Notes under the pieces: generated by a model
Seen by the model: the letters and a program-made list of their open reading frames with translations, nothing else
Databases searched by the model: none
What the model was told of the DNA's origin: nothing
In this document: piece by piece, positions 1 to 9,118 of the stretch
Numbering within the stretch: position 1 is the stretch's first letter
Layout of the letters: the number at the start of each line of letters is the position of its first letter
Translations under genes and position numbers: made by a program
Source: Paenimyroides baculatum
GTDB taxonomy: Bacteria; Bacteroidota; Bacteroidia; Flavobacteriales; Flavobacteriaceae
Direction of reading: 5' to 3'
DNA length: 64,000 nt
NCBI RefSeq assembly: GCF_008629655.1
Contig: NZ_VWSG01000007.1
Span: 62,001-126,000 of the forward strand

Positions 1-753
1 ATTATTTTGCGGAATGTAGCTTAACAAGCGTTTTACATCTTCTAAACACTCAATATCGTTAGCCGAAGTTGTATGTGCAACTCCTGATTTTGTTGAATGC
101 GTTGATGCTCCACCCAATTCTTCTGCCGAAACGGTTTCATTGGTAACGGTTTTAACAACATTAGGTCCGGTAACGAACATATATGAAGATCCTTCAACCA
201 TCATAGTAAAATCGGTCATTGCCGGCGAATAAACTGCTCCACCTGCACATGGTCCCATGATTGCTGAAATTTGAGGAATAACGCCTGATGACTGTACATT
301 TCTAAAGAAAATATCGGCATAACCACCTAACGAACGAACACCTTCTTGAATACGCGCTCCACCTGAATCGTTTAGTCCGATCATTGGTGCACCTACTTTC
401 AACGCCATGTCCATTACTTTACAGATTTTTTCGGCATGCGTTTCAGACAAAGCTCCACCAAAAACGGTAAAATCCTGTGCAAAAGCATACACTAAACGTC
501 CGTTTACTGTTCCGTAACCTGTGATTACACCATCACCTAAATAATGTTCTTTATCTAAACCGAAATCTTTGGTACGGTGTGTTACAAAAGCACCGATTTC
601 TTCGAACGATCCTTCATCGAAAAAATATTCGATACGTTCACGAGCCGTTAATTTCTTTTTTGCATGTTGCGCTGCAATACGCTTTTCGCCACCGCCTAAT
701 TGGGCTTCGGCTAATTTTTTATTTAAAATATCGAATTTTGTATTTGATTCCAT
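1..753 (-). CDS. acyl-CoA carboxylase, carboxyltransferase (beta) subunit, 3' end cut by window edge
   Basis: This is the carboxyltransferase subunit of a biotin-dependent acyl-CoA carboxylase, most likely propionyl-CoA carboxylase, which moves CO2 from carboxybiotin to the acyl-CoA in the cytoplasm. Reading from the ATG at 753 the protein has the family's features: [16 protein letters not shown] near residue 35, a [11 protein letters not shown] segment, the [12 protein letters not shown] motif near residue 130 and [12 protein letters not shown] near residue 165, which forms the oxyanion/acyl-CoA pocket. About 250 residues are visible; the family is about 510-540, so the C-terminal half lies beyond base 1. 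It is the last visible gene of an operon after the carrier protein and biotin carboxylase. Propionyl specificity is inferred from the family and the three-gene layout. A methylmalonyl-CoA decarboxylase alpha subunit is the alternative but fits the context less well. Confidence 0.9.
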   Translation of the reverse strand, partial: MESNTKFDILNKKLAEAQLGGGEKRIAAQHAKKKLTARERIEYFFDEGSFEEIGAFVTHRTKDFGLDKEHYLGDGVITGYGTVNGRLVYAFAQDFTVFGGALSETHAEKICKVMDMALKVGAPMIGLNDSGGARIQEGVRSLGGYADIFFRNVQSSGVIPQISAIMGPCAGGAVYSPAMTDFTMMVEGSSYMFVTGPNVVKTVTNETVSAEELGGASTHSTKSGVAHTTSANDIECLEDVKRLLSYIPQNN

Positions 754-821
754 TTTCTTTCTTTTATTTAGCCCTTAGTCTTTAGTTATCAGCTTTAAGA
801 CTTAGAACTTTAGACTTTCGA
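754..821 (-). repeat. degenerate CTTTAG/CTTAG spacer repeat inside the carboxylase operon
   Basis: The 68-base spacer between the biotin carboxylase and the carboxyltransferase is made of imperfect copies of a unit like CTTTAGA or CTTAGA (plus strand), seen as TTAGTC, TTTAGTT, TTTAAGA, TTAGAA, TTTAGACTTTCGAC. It looks like a low-complexity intergenic element, not a promoter or terminator. I see no hairpin with a T-tract. Confidence 0.4.
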
Positions 822-2267
822 CTATAGCTTCGTTGGTACGCGTAAAACTTTTTGATCAGCAAAATAGTTCTTTAAAGCTACCAATACAGCAACTTCTGCC
901 TCTTTTGCCTGATTTTCTTTAATGATATCGGCACTGTAAAATTTCTTAACGAAATTGGTATCGAAATCTCCAGAAACAAACGCATCATGCTTAAACACAA
1001 ACGTACCAAAAGGCAATGTTGTGCTTACACCCTCAATCTTATAATCTTGAATTGCCTTTAGCATCAACTCAATTGCTTCGTTACGGTCTTTACCATACGT
1101 GATTAGTTTTGAAAGCATTGGATCGTAATAAATAGGCACATCCATACCTTGTTCAAAACCGTTATCTACTCTTATTCCCTCACCTTCCGGCAAAATGTAA
1201 GTAGATAAATTTCCAACCGATGGCAAGAAATCATTCAAAGGATCTTCGGCATACACACGTAATTCCAACGCATGGCCTTTTATTTTTAAATCTTCTTGTT
1301 TAATTGGAAGTACTTCGCCACGAGCTACACGAATCTGCATTTCTACTAAATCAATTCCTGTGATCAATTCCGTAACCGGATGTTCAACCTGCAAACGCGT
1401 ATTCATTTCTAAAAAGTAGAAATTCTTGTTTTCATCCAATAAAAACTCAACCGTTCCTGCACCAACATAATCACACGATTTTGCCACTTTTACAGCAGCT
1501 TCGCCCATTGCCTGACGAATTTCGGGAGTTAAAACGGCAGAAGGTGCTTCCTCAACGACTTTTTGGTGACGACGCTGAACCGAACATTCACGTTCGAACA
1601 AATAAATCACGTTTCCGTGTGTATCTGCCATTACCTGAATTTCGATATGGCGCGGAGAACCTACATATTTTTCAATAAAAACAGATCCATCTCCAAAAGC
1701 TGAAGTTGCTTCGGAAATAGCGCGCTGCATTTGCGATTCAAAATCTTCTTCCTTCTCTACCACACGCATTCCTTTTCCACCACCACCGGCAGATGCTTTG
1801 ATCAAGATAGGAAAACCGACTTCTTTTGCTACTTGTTTCGCTTCATCGATATCGGTAATTGCGTGATCCAAACCAGGAACCATAGGGATATCGTAGGCTT
1901 TTACAGTATCTTTTGCTGCCAATTTATCGCCCATTACTTCAATGGCATGCGATTTTGGACCGATAAACGTGATTCCGTTTTTCTCTGCCATTTCGGCAAA
2001 TTTCGAGTTTTCTGATAAAAATCCGTAACCCGGATGAATACCGTCAACACCTAATTCTTTACATACTTCGATGATTTTATCGCCTAAAAGATACGATTGG
2101 TTCGATGGTGCTTCGCCTATACAAACAGCCTCGTCGGCAAATTTTACGTGAGGCGACTGGCGATCGGCAACAGAATAAACAGCAACGGTTTTAATTCCCA
2201 TTTTTTTTGCCGTTTTCATTACGCGCAGTGCAATTTCACCACGGTTTGCAACTAATATTTTTTTCAT
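822..2267 (-). CDS. accC: biotin carboxylase subunit of acyl-CoA carboxylase
   Basis: ATP-grasp biotin carboxylase that carboxylates the biotin on its partner carrier protein using bicarbonate and ATP. The 481-residue protein has the N-terminal fold starting KKILVANRGEIALRV, the glycine-rich ATP loop KASAGGGGKGMRVV near residue 165 and the active-site stretch EMNTRLQVEHPVTE near residue 295. Length is slightly above the 445-450 of lone AccC and typical of the biotin carboxylase subunit of propionyl-CoA carboxylases in this phylum. It lies 86 bases after the carrier-protein gene and 68 bases before the carboxyltransferase gene, all on the same strand. Whether it also serves acetyl-CoA carboxylase cannot be told from this window. 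Confidence 0.93.
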   Translation of the reverse strand: MKKILVANRGEIALRVMKTAKKMGIKTVAVYSVADRQSPHVKFADEAVCIGEAPSNQSYLLGDKIIEVCKELGVDGIHPGYGFLSENSKFAEMAEKNGITFIGPKSHAIEVMGDKLAAKDTVKAYDIPMVPGLDHAITDIDEAKQVAKEVGFPILIKASAGGGGKGMRVVEKEEDFESQMQRAISEATSAFGDGSVFIEKYVGSPRHIEIQVMADTHGNVIYLFERECSVQRRHQKVVEEAPSAVLTPEIRQAMGEAAVKVAKSCDYVGAGTVEFLLDENKNFYFLEMNTRLQVEHPVTELITGIDLVEMQIRVARGEVLPIKQEDLKIKGHALELRVYAEDPLNDFLPSVGNLSTYILPEGEGIRVDNGFEQGMDVPIYYDPMLSKLITYGKDRNEAIELMLKAIQDYKIEGVSTTLPFGTFVFKHDAFVSGDFDTNFVKKFYSADIIKENQAKEAEVAVLVALKNYFADQKVLRVPTKL

Positions 2268-2353
2268 TATGATTTTCTACAAATTAAATGATTCAAAGAT
2301 TGAATGATTAAAAAATTGTTCTATTCGTTCGACTTTTCTCTTTAAGAATAAAT

Positions 2354-2839
2354 CTATTCGAATTCAATTAATAACTGACCTTTTTCAACTGCCTGACCTT
2401 TTGTAACCGCAATAGATTTAATGATTCCGGCACGAGGCGAATCGAAACTGTTTTCCATTTTCATGGCTTCTAAGATCAACAGGTTATCGCCTTCGTTTAC
2501 TTCTTGACCCACGGTAACGTTAATTTCCAAAATCAATCCCGGCATTGGCGCTTTAATGGCATTTACCACTTTGGCTTTACCAACTTCAAATCCCATTTCT
2601 TTAATCAACTGGTCTAAATGGTTGGCAATGCTAACCACGTATTCGTTGTTATTTACAACTACGGTATATGTTTTGTTGATAAAATCGGTGTTCACAACCT
2701 TGGCGTGGTACGAAGTATTGTTGTGTAACACATGAAAGTTTTCCTGATCTAAACTCACTGCATCGGCTGCAAGCATTTGCTCTTCTGTAACATCAAAGTT
2801 GTATTCTTTATTTACAGAAACTTTAAGTGTGTTGTTCAT
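2354..2839 (-). CDS. biotin carboxyl carrier protein subunit
   Basis: Carrier subunit whose biotin shuttles CO2 between the biotin carboxylase and the carboxyltransferase encoded downstream. The 161 residues end in a biotinyl domain: KAPMPGLILEINV starts it, and the biotinylation motif EAMKMENSF places the target lysine near residue 127. The N-terminal 90 residues are a variable region before the conserved APMPG start. The C-terminal placement and length match acyl-CoA carboxylase carriers of this phylum rather than the shorter Pro/Ala-linked AccB of fatty acid synthesis. It is the first gene of the operon; I found no TAnnTTTG box in front of it. Confidence 0.9.
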   Translation of the reverse strand: MNNTLKVSVNKEYNFDVTEEQMLAADAVSLDQENFHVLHNNTSYHAKVVNTDFINKTYTVVVNNNEYVVSIANHLDQLIKEMGFEVGKAKVVNAIKAPMPGLILEINVTVGQEVNEGDNLLILEAMKMENSFDSPRAGIIKSIAVTKGQAVEKGQLLIEFE

Positions 2840-2954
2840 TTTATTTAATTGTTTCTAGGGGTAAAGTTATTTAAAAAATCGCAATTATTTTATTAAAACA
2901 GCGGTTTAATGCATTAATTAAATGCTTCTTACGATATTTGAAAAAAATAATGAA

Positions 2955-3509
2955 ATGAATAAATATTCTGTAGTTTTTATGCCCGATTTGCAAACTATTG
3001 AAGCAGTTAAGCAGATGAAATTGCTGTTAGCGGATAAAATAGGCTGGTTTAACAGTAAAAATTCACTGGCACATTTTACTATTTTTGAATTTTTTGAAGA
3101 CGATTTACAAGAAGATAAATTTTGTGCGCAGTTAGATAGAATTGCTTCTGAAATCAAATCTTTTAATATGCAGTGTGATGCATTTGACTGGTTTAATAAC
3201 GGTGCTTTTTACATTAAACCCAATGAAGTTTCTGCTACAAAAATGACCGAATTGATGAAACAGGTTCTAAAAGAGTCGACCCAAATTAAAAAGACCATTA
3301 CCAATACAAATCCACATTTATCAATCTCCAGAAGGTTATCACCAGAAAAATTAGAAATTACCAAACAACTGTTTACCAAAATTAATTTAGAATTTGCCGT
3401 AACAAACCTCACTTTAAGAAAGTTTGATGAAAACTTGAAACAGTTCACTGTTTATAAAGAATTTCCTTTACTTGGAAAGCCTAAAGAAATACAAGGAAGT
3501 TTGTTTTAA
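2955..3509 (+). CDS. 2'-5' RNA ligase family / 2H phosphoesterase
   Basis: A 184-residue member of the 2H phosphoesterase (LigT-like) superfamily, which opens or forms 2',3'-cyclic or 2'-5' phosphodiester bonds in RNA; the substrate here is unknown. Both catalytic H-x-T/S motifs are present: HFT at residues 40-42 and HLS at residues 121-123, with the expected spacing. An upstream in-frame ATG at 2922 would add 11 residues, but MNKYSVVFMPD at 2955 fits the start of the first strand better, so 2955 is preferred. It is divergent from the carboxylase operon and 32 bases from the CPBP protease, which has its own promoter. Confidence 0.8.
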   Translation: MNKYSVVFMPDLQTIEAVKQMKLLLADKIGWFNSKNSLAHFTIFEFFEDDLQEDKFCAQLDRIASEIKSFNMQCDAFDWFNNGAFYIKPNEVSATKMTELMKQVLKESTQIKKTITNTNPHLSISRRLSPEKLEITKQLFTKINLEFAVTNLTLRKFDENLKQFTVYKEFPLLGKPKEIQGSLF

Positions 3510-3519
3510 GATATTTTGT

Positions 3520-3527
3520 TATTTTTG
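3520..3527 (+). promoter_or_regulatory. -7 promoter box TATTTTTG before the CPBP protease
   Basis: TATTTTTG matches the flavobacterial -7 consensus TAnnTTTG and lies 15 bases before the ATG at 3542. A TTG at 3501-3503 gives a slightly short 16-base spacer. Confidence 0.5.
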
Positions 3528-3541
3528 CCGAAACGTTACTT

Positions 3542-4408
3542 ATGAAACAAATTATTACCGATTTCTTTTCTTTTATCAAGAAACCAAAAGACTTTCAATA
3601 CTCTGGAATTGACAAAACTTATAAATGGAAGGTGTTTTTTACGCTTTTTATATTCAATATATGTTTCACAATTATCTCCGTGGGAATAATCTCAGTAATT
3701 GAAGAATTCTATCCTTTAGATCATAAATTAGATGAATTAGATTTAAGTCCGCTTCTTATGCTTTTAGTGGTTTCAATACTAATTCCATTTATTGAGGAAG
3801 TTATTTTTAGATTGGGATTACGCAGAAAAGGAATTTTAAAGAGGTTGTTTACTGTAGAAAAATGGTCAAAATGTTTCTCAATATTTACCTATATCTCCGT
3901 CTTGATCTTTGCTTTAGTACATGGTACCAATTATTATTTCGATAATTATTGGTTTTTGTTATTAGTTCCCTTTTTAACTTTATCACAATTTGCTTCTGGT
4001 TTTATCATGACCTACTTACGCGTTCAATTTAATTTTTGGATAGGATATCTATTCCACGCTACATGGAATTTCACAGCAATCTCTTTAACAATTTTACCAA
4101 ATCTTTTTGGGTCTGAAACCATTATCAATAAAGAAACTTATCATTTAGAAATTAGAGAAAATTCTCCTTTCCAAATCAAAGATAAAGAACTAATTTTTTC
4201 TACAAATATTGACACAATCTATCAATTAGAAACGGAAGGCAATAAAACAGAAGAAATTTTAAAAGCGATTCATGCCGAAAATAAATTTGAACCTGTTTCA
4301 GACTATATCGATATCAAATTTACTTCTGAAAAAGGAATACCAACAGATTCTTTACTTCATATTTTGGAAACAGAAGGATATATAGAAAAGAAAGCGAAAA
4401 CCAATTAG
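3542..4408 (+). CDS. CPBP-family intramembrane metalloprotease
   Basis: Membrane glutamic/metallo protease of the CPBP (CAAX protease, Abi) family. The three signatures are visible: EEVIFR with the glutamate pair at residues 85-86 and arginine at 90, a histidine in FALVHG (residue 127), and a third histidine in GYLFHATWN (residue 172), each in or beside a hydrophobic helix. The last 100 residues are soluble and charged and look like a separate C-terminal domain I do not recognise. Length is 288. The substrate is unknown; roles in the family range from prenyl-protein processing to bacteriocin immunity. Its end overlaps the convergent pgi gene by four bases. Confidence 0.85.
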   Translation: MKQIITDFFSFIKKPKDFQYSGIDKTYKWKVFFTLFIFNICFTIISVGIISVIEEFYPLDHKLDELDLSPLLMLLVVSILIPFIEEVIFRLGLRRKGILKRLFTVEKWSKCFSIFTYISVLIFALVHGTNYYFDNYWFLLLVPFLTLSQFASGFIMTYLRVQFNFWIGYLFHATWNFTAISLTILPNLFGSETIINKETYHLEIRENSPFQIKDKELIFSTNIDTIYQLETEGNKTEEILKAIHAENKFEPVSDYIDIKFTSEKGIPTDSLLHILETEGYIEKKAKTN

Positions 4409-5997
4409 TTTTCGCTTTTGTTTTTTAAGTAATGATTCAACAAAAAGGCAGTTGAACAATCGTGTTTTTTTATTTCGTTTGCCTGCAGTTCGGTTTTAAT
4501 GTTGTTTGCTAAAACCTTTCCGTACTCCACACCAAATTGGTCAAAACTGTAAATGTTCCAAATATAGCCTTGCACAAACGTTTTATGTTCGTATAATGCC
4601 AGCAAACTTCCTAAAGATTCAGGTGTTAACTTGTCAATCAAAATAGTGTTCGATGGTCGGTTACCTTTAAATTCTTTGTAAACTGCGTTTTTATCATTGC
4701 TGTCTTCTGTATGATAATTTCCTTCCTTACCATTCATCAATGCTTCGGTTTGGGCAAAAAAGTTAGCCATTAACAAATCGTGCAAATCACTTTCGTAAAA
4801 AGGTTTTATGAATCCAATAAAATCGGTCGGAATAATCTTTGTCCCCTGATGAAACAACTGAAAAAACGCATGTTGCGAATTGGTCCCAACTTCGCCCCAA
4901 ACAATGGTTCCGGTTTCGTAATTCACCGGACTTCCGTTTCTATCGACACTTTTCCCGTTACTTTCCATAATAACCTGCTGCAAATAAGCTGGCAACATTT
5001 TTAATTTATCAACATACGGAACAACCGCTTCGGTTTCAAAACAGAAAAAGTTGTTGTACCAGATAGAAAGCAACGCCAAAATAACCGGAATATTTTCTTT
5101 AAAAGGCGTGTTGGCAAAATGCTGATCCATTTGGTTGGCACCGCTTAATAATTGTTTAAAATTATTAAAACCTATGGACAAAGCCGTACTTAAACCAACG
5201 GCACTCCACAACGAATAACGTCCGCCAACATAATCCCACATTGGGAAAATGTTCTGTGCTTCAATGCCATAATTTACCGCTTCGGGAATGTTTGACGAAA
5301 CCGCCACAATATGATCTTGCGTTTTTAAACCGTTTTGCAACAGCCAGTTTTTAAAAATATCGGCATTGCTAATAGTTTCCAGCGTTGTAAACGATTTTGA
5401 AACCATCACAACCAAGGTAGTTTCTAACTGAAGTTTGCCCTTTAAACATTCAATAGTATCATTGTCGATGTTTGATATATAGTGAACATTTAAATGATTT
5501 TTATAATCAGCCAAAGCTTCGGTAACCAGTTTTGGACCTAAATCTGAACCGCCGATTCCGATATTAATTACATCTGTAAACGCTTTTCCTGTTGATCCTT
5601 TAAAATCGCCCGAAATCACGCTCTCTGTAAACTGCTGAATTTGTTTTAAAGCCGCAGCAACTTCTTCGGTCTGCTTTTCTGATTCTTTTCTTAAATCGGT
5701 ATGAAGTACTTTTCTGCCTTCAGTTTCATTGATGGTTTCTCCGCTTAAAAGCGCATTGATTCCTTCTTTAAGATCAACCTCTTCTGCCAATTTAACCAAC
5801 AGATCAATTGTTTCTTTAGTTATTCTGTTTTTGGAAAAATCGACTAAAAAATCGTTCCAAATAATATTAAAATCATTAACACGCGTTGGGTTTTCGTTAA
5901 AAAGTTCCTGCATCTTTACAAACTGAACTTCGTAAAAATGTTCACGTAACTTTTGCCACGCCTGTGTTTCGGTAGGATTATTCTTTGGTAATGACAT
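4405..5997 (-). CDS. pgi: glucose-6-phosphate isomerase
   Basis: Interconverts glucose-6-phosphate and fructose-6-phosphate in glycolysis and gluconeogenesis. The 530 residues (usual about 545) carry the phosphate-binding GIGGSDLGP at 147-155, SKSFTTLET at 200-208, the family signature around GGRYSLWSAVG at 258-268 and the catalytic region VWGEVGTNSQH at 366-376 with the base Glu369. The start ATG overlaps the stop of the upstream M23 gene in the string TAATG, so translation is probably coupled. It is the last gene of a four-gene operon. Confidence 0.96.
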   Translation of the reverse strand: MSLPKNNPTETQAWQKLREHFYEVQFVKMQELFNENPTRVNDFNIIWNDFLVDFSKNRITKETIDLLVKLAEEVDLKEGINALLSGETINETEGRKVLHTDLRKESEKQTEEVAAALKQIQQFTESVISGDFKGSTGKAFTDVINIGIGGSDLGPKLVTEALADYKNHLNVHYISNIDNDTIECLKGKLQLETTLVVMVSKSFTTLETISNADIFKNWLLQNGLKTQDHIVAVSSNIPEAVNYGIEAQNIFPMWDYVGGRYSLWSAVGLSTALSIGFNNFKQLLSGANQMDQHFANTPFKENIPVILALLSIWYNNFFCFETEAVVPYVDKLKMLPAYLQQVIMESNGKSVDRNGSPVNYETGTIVWGEVGTNSQHAFFQLFHQGTKIIPTDFIGFIKPFYESDLHDLLMANFFAQTEALMNGKEGNYHTEDSNDKNAVYKEFKGNRPSNTILIDKLTPESLGSLLALYEHKTFVQGYIWNIYSFDQFGVEYGKVLANNIKTELQANEIKKHDCSTAFLLNHYLKNKSEN

Positions 5998-7244
5998 TAA
6001 TTTTCAAATTTTTCTTGAAGTTTGTCTTCTATAGCTTTTTTAACTGGTTTTATCTGGGTTAGATAAGTAGCAATATCTTTATTATCCATAGCCAGAGATG
6101 TTGGTAATTTTTGTTTTAAAGGATCTACCTGAACGCCGTTTTTCCAAAATCGGTAGCAAACATGCGGACCTGTAGCCAAACCGGTACTGCCCACTTTACC
6201 AATTACCTGACCTTGGGTTACACTTTGTCCGGGACGAACCAATATTTTAGACATGTGTAAATATTGGGTTGTGTACATGCCGTTATGCTTTACTTTTACA
6301 TAATTACCGTTACCCGATGTTCTGCCGGTTTCAACTACAACACCAGATGCGGTGGTCATAATTGGTGTTCCTTGTGGCGCGGCATAATCGGTTCCGTTAT
6401 GCGCTTTAAAACGTTTTTGAACGGGATGAAACCTGTTTTTCGAAAACTTTGATGTGATGGTAAAATATTTTAAAGGCGATTTTAAAAACATGGTACGCAT
6501 TTGCTTACCGGTTTCATCAAAAAACTGTGCTTCTTTTTCGCCTTCTTGTTTGTACGGAAAACCATAAACATCTTTACCGTTGTAACTGAAATATGCTCCT
6601 AAAATTTCTTCGGTTCCCACGTAAATAGAATCGTTAATGAACTTTTCTTTTACGGAAAGGGCAAATTTATCGCCACTTTTAAACTTAAAAAAATCGACAG
6701 TCCATGCGAAACGTTTTGCCAAACCTGCTGCTAAACCTGGATCTAATCCTTCTTTTTGGATCGATGCCGATAAAGATCCGTCAATTTCGCCGGCAATTGT
6801 TTTAACTTTGTACGATACCGGATAATCTACGGTGTAAGCATGAATAGAATCTCGAAAATCGATCACCTGAAAACCCATTTTATCGGGTTCGTAAATTAAA
6901 ATTTCTAATTTAGGAATGGTTTCTTTCGATTTTAACAACGTAAATGTTTTACCTGCTTTGATCTTTCGAACATCAAACGAATCTTTTACTTTACCAACAA
7001 TGTCGTGAATTTCGGTAGCATCGTAATTATGGCGTGCCAAAATCAAACTTAAATTATCTCCACGCTCAACGGTATCACGCTCTACATGATATTCGTTCAA
7101 AGAAAAACCATAGGCAAATTCAGGTTTAACTTCTTCTTTGTCTTTCACGGCTACTTCGGCAAATTCAGGTTCTGACTCCTTTTTATTGCACGCAAAAAGT
7201 ACCGAAAAAACTGTTAGAGATAATATGAGCTTGAAAAACTTCAT
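5997..7244 (-). CDS. M23 family peptidase lipoprotein
   Basis: A secreted peptidoglycan DD-endopeptidase of the M23 (LytM) family, probably anchored by a lipid. The start is placed at 7244, where ATG overlaps the stop of the tryptophan dioxygenase gene (TAATG); this gives a 415-residue protein beginning with a hydrophobic signal and lipobox ending LFAC. A longer in-frame reading from 7343 would bury that signal and is rejected. The C-terminal part has the M23 zinc motifs: HNGTDYAAPQGTPI and the HLSKI-like HMSKI plus GPHVCYRFW (the HxH-type ligand region). A central region of about 200 residues matches the OapA/LysM-like N-terminal part seen in similar proteases. It probably cuts cell-wall crosslinks in the periplasm. 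Confidence 0.88.
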   Translation of the reverse strand: MKFFKLILSLTVFSVLFACNKKESEPEFAEVAVKDKEEVKPEFAYGFSLNEYHVERDTVERGDNLSLILARHNYDATEIHDIVGKVKDSFDVRKIKAGKTFTLLKSKETIPKLEILIYEPDKMGFQVIDFRDSIHAYTVDYPVSYKVKTIAGEIDGSLSASIQKEGLDPGLAAGLAKRFAWTVDFFKFKSGDKFALSVKEKFINDSIYVGTEEILGAYFSYNGKDVYGFPYKQEGEKEAQFFDETGKQMRTMFLKSPLKYFTITSKFSKNRFHPVQKRFKAHNGTDYAAPQGTPIMTTASGVVVETGRTSGNGNYVKVKHNGMYTTQYLHMSKILVRPGQSVTQGQVIGKVGSTGLATGPHVCYRFWKNGVQVDPLKQKLPTSLAMDNKDIATYLTQIKPVKKAIEDKLQEKFEN

Positions 7245-8179
7245 TACAAAGCGTCTTTTCCCCAGTTTGCTAATTCTTCTTCGCTCCACAATTCCGGGAA
7301 GAAAATTCTGCGTTGGTATTGCGGTAACATGTATTTTTTCCAATCGCTTCCACCTGTCGCTTCTTGCGGACCTGCTTCACTTTCGATGTATTTTTTTGCC
7401 GCTTTAAAATGCCCCATAACCCATGTAATATTCACGGTTTTATCGTAATGACGCATTGCCTGGCGTAAATCTTCGTTCTGTTGATCTTCTATTGGAAGTT
7501 GTTTGAACTTTTGCCAAAGGTTTGATGTGTTGTATTTCTGCATAAAATCAATGAATTCTTTTTTGTATTTTTTTTCGAATTCATTGATTAAATAAGACTT
7601 TTTTCCTGTTTTGTAATCTTTACCCGCAGCTTGCCAATACATGTGTTCAAAAGCATTTTCGTACGGCGTATTTCTGTCGATAGTTTCACGGTAACGAGCA
7701 TCGATCAAATTAATTAAATCGGTTGAAGCAAATTCAATCAAACGATATTGTGCACTTTGAAATCCACTTGCCGGTGTTAAGGTGTTGCGGAATTTCAGGT
7801 ATTGTTCTGTTTCCATTCCGTCACCCATAATGGTGAACGATGTGGTTAACATATCAAAATAACGAGAAATTCTTCCTAAACGTTCGGTAAAAAATGGCGT
7901 TGTTAAATTTTCTGCGAAGCAAACCTGTTCCATTTCCCACAAGATCATTTTAAACAACAATTCGTTTACCTGATGGTACATGATAAAAACCATTTCATCT
8001 GGCAGGGTTGAACGTTGGATCTGTAAATTAAGTAGCGCATCGGTTTGTATGTAATCCCAATAAGTAATTGGTTTTTGCCATAACATTCCTTCTAAATGTG
8101 TGTCTAATTTTTGATCTATTTTAGTGAATTTATCCTGTAAGGCTTCTATTTTTTGTTTGCGTTCGTTTGAGATTTCCAT
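7244..8179 (-). CDS. tryptophan 2,3-dioxygenase family protein
   Basis: Heme dioxygenase that opens the indole ring of tryptophan to N-formylkynurenine, the first step of the kynurenine route. The 311 residues include the heme-pocket segment YHQVNELLF at 68-76, conserved helices with FRNTLTPASGFQS, and the C-terminal TGGSDWKKYM that binds substrate. The ATG at 8179 overlaps the stop of the DUF3108 gene (TAATG) and its own stop overlaps the start of the M23 gene. No other kynurenine-pathway gene is in the window. The family also contains divergent members, so exact substrate is inferred from motif conservation. Confidence 0.9.
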   Translation of the reverse strand: MEISNERKQKIEALQDKFTKIDQKLDTHLEGMLWQKPITYWDYIQTDALLNLQIQRSTLPDEMVFIMYHQVNELLFKMILWEMEQVCFAENLTTPFFTERLGRISRYFDMLTTSFTIMGDGMETEQYLKFRNTLTPASGFQSAQYRLIEFASTDLINLIDARYRETIDRNTPYENAFEHMYWQAAGKDYKTGKKSYLINEFEKKYKKEFIDFMQKYNTSNLWQKFKQLPIEDQQNEDLRQAMRHYDKTVNITWVMGHFKAAKKYIESEAGPQEATGGSDWKKYMLPQYQRRIFFPELWSEEELANWGKDAL

Positions 8180-8949
8180 TATTTTACGACTTTCAAAGTA
8201 GTTTTTAAATTTTTATATTGAGTTAACTCTGCCTTTAAAGATCCAACCAGTAAACTTGCCTGAATTTTCAACGGAACTCTGTTCTCATCGTTTGAAACCC
8301 AAAGAGTTAAACTTTCTTCTTCTTTAAAAACACGCCCCGACATTACATACGGACGGAACTTCATAGTGTTAACCGTACCAAATTTAGTTTTAATTTTCTC
8401 ATAACCCATAAATTTTAGTTTAAATTTAAAGATTTCGTCATCAAAAAACATATCAATCTGTATGGTTTCGCCCACCTTAATATTGTCTAACTTTTCGTGA
8501 TTACGCAAATGGTAAAACGATGAAATAACATCTTGAATTTTTGAATTTACGTTGTATGTTTTTTCAGTTTTTGCTTTGTAATCTTTCAATAAAACAGTGT
8601 TGGTTTTGTAGTTTATAAAACCTTCTTGATTTTTGGTGTATCCGCCCTCGTTAATTTTTCTTACAAAACGGTAAGGTTGCCCTGTTGTTTTATCGAAATA
8701 ACTTTGATAATCGTCTTTTACCTTAAAAAAAGATTTCGATAAACCAGTTGTATGCCCATCGCCTTTTGCATGGTACACGCTTTTGCCGTTATACGTTGTT
8801 TCTTTCAACTCTAACGTGGCAATTCCCGCATTTATAAAGCCGTAAGAAACCTGAAATTTAAAATATTCACCTGATTTAAAAGCCGATGACTGCCCATAAC
8901 CAAGCATAGTTATAAATAGAACCACAAAGGTTAAAAATGTATTTTTCAT
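8179..8949 (-). CDS. DUF3108 family exported protein
   Basis: A 256-residue protein with a clear signal peptide (MKNTFLTFVVLF ... GYGQ) and a mature region of beta character matching the DUF3108 family, a periplasmic or outer-membrane-associated family of unknown function. The start is put at the ATG at 8949; the in-frame codon at 8958 is a TTG. It is the first gene of the operon that continues with the tryptophan dioxygenase, M23 peptidase and pgi. A TAnnTTTG-type box (minus-strand TAACTTTG) lies about 42 bases upstream. Confidence 0.75.
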   Translation of the reverse strand: MKNTFLTFVVLFITMLGYGQSSAFKSGEYFKFQVSYGFINAGIATLELKETTYNGKSVYHAKGDGHTTGLSKSFFKVKDDYQSYFDKTTGQPYRFVRKINEGGYTKNQEGFINYKTNTVLLKDYKAKTEKTYNVNSKIQDVISSFYHLRNHEKLDNIKVGETIQIDMFFDDEIFKFKLKFMGYEKIKTKFGTVNTMKFRPYVMSGRVFKEEESLTLWVSNDENRVPLKIQASLLVGSLKAELTQYKNLKTTLKVVK

Positions 8950-8990
8950 ATTCTTCAATTTTTAGGAAAGATACAAAACAATATTTATTC

Positions 8991-8998
8991 CAAAGTTA
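8991..8998 (-). promoter_or_regulatory. -7 promoter box TAACTTTG before the DUF3108 operon
   Basis: On the minus strand the bases read TAACTTTG, matching TAnnTTTG, about 42 bases before the ATG at 8949. No TTG at the usual spacing was found, so it is a moderate candidate. Confidence 0.4.
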
Positions 8999-9004
8999 TT
9001 AAAA

Positions 9005-9118
9005 AACAAAAAAACCCAGTTGTTACCAACTGAGTTTTTATGCTATTAACCAACCAAAAAACTATAAATTATGAAAAATTTATTACAATTTCCAAGGCTT
9101 TTAACCACCCTGATTTTG
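9005..9118 (-). ncRNA. candidate small RNA with own promoter and terminator
   Basis: A minus-strand unit of about 114 bases runs from just after a consensus -7 box (TACCTTTG, 9132 to 9125) to an intrinsic terminator (9039 to 9010). It carries no convincing reading frame on that strand and contains an internal inverted repeat, ATAAATT with AATTTAT. It sits between the end of hppD and the promoter of the DUF3108 operon. It could instead be a leader of that operon that ends at an attenuator. The boundaries are inferred from sequence only. Confidence 0.4.
9010..9039 (-). terminator. intrinsic terminator with GTAA tetraloop
   Basis: On the minus strand: arm AAAAACTCAGTTG, loop GTAA, arm CAACTGGGTTTTT, then more T. 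The one imperfect pair is a G-U in minus-strand RNA but a C-A mismatch in plus-strand RNA, so the hairpin is better on the minus strand. Confidence 0.7.

Noticed and set aside
7245..7343. Longer N-terminus for the M23 peptidase
   Set aside because: It would hide the signal peptide and overlap the dioxygenase gene; TAATG at 7244 is clear.
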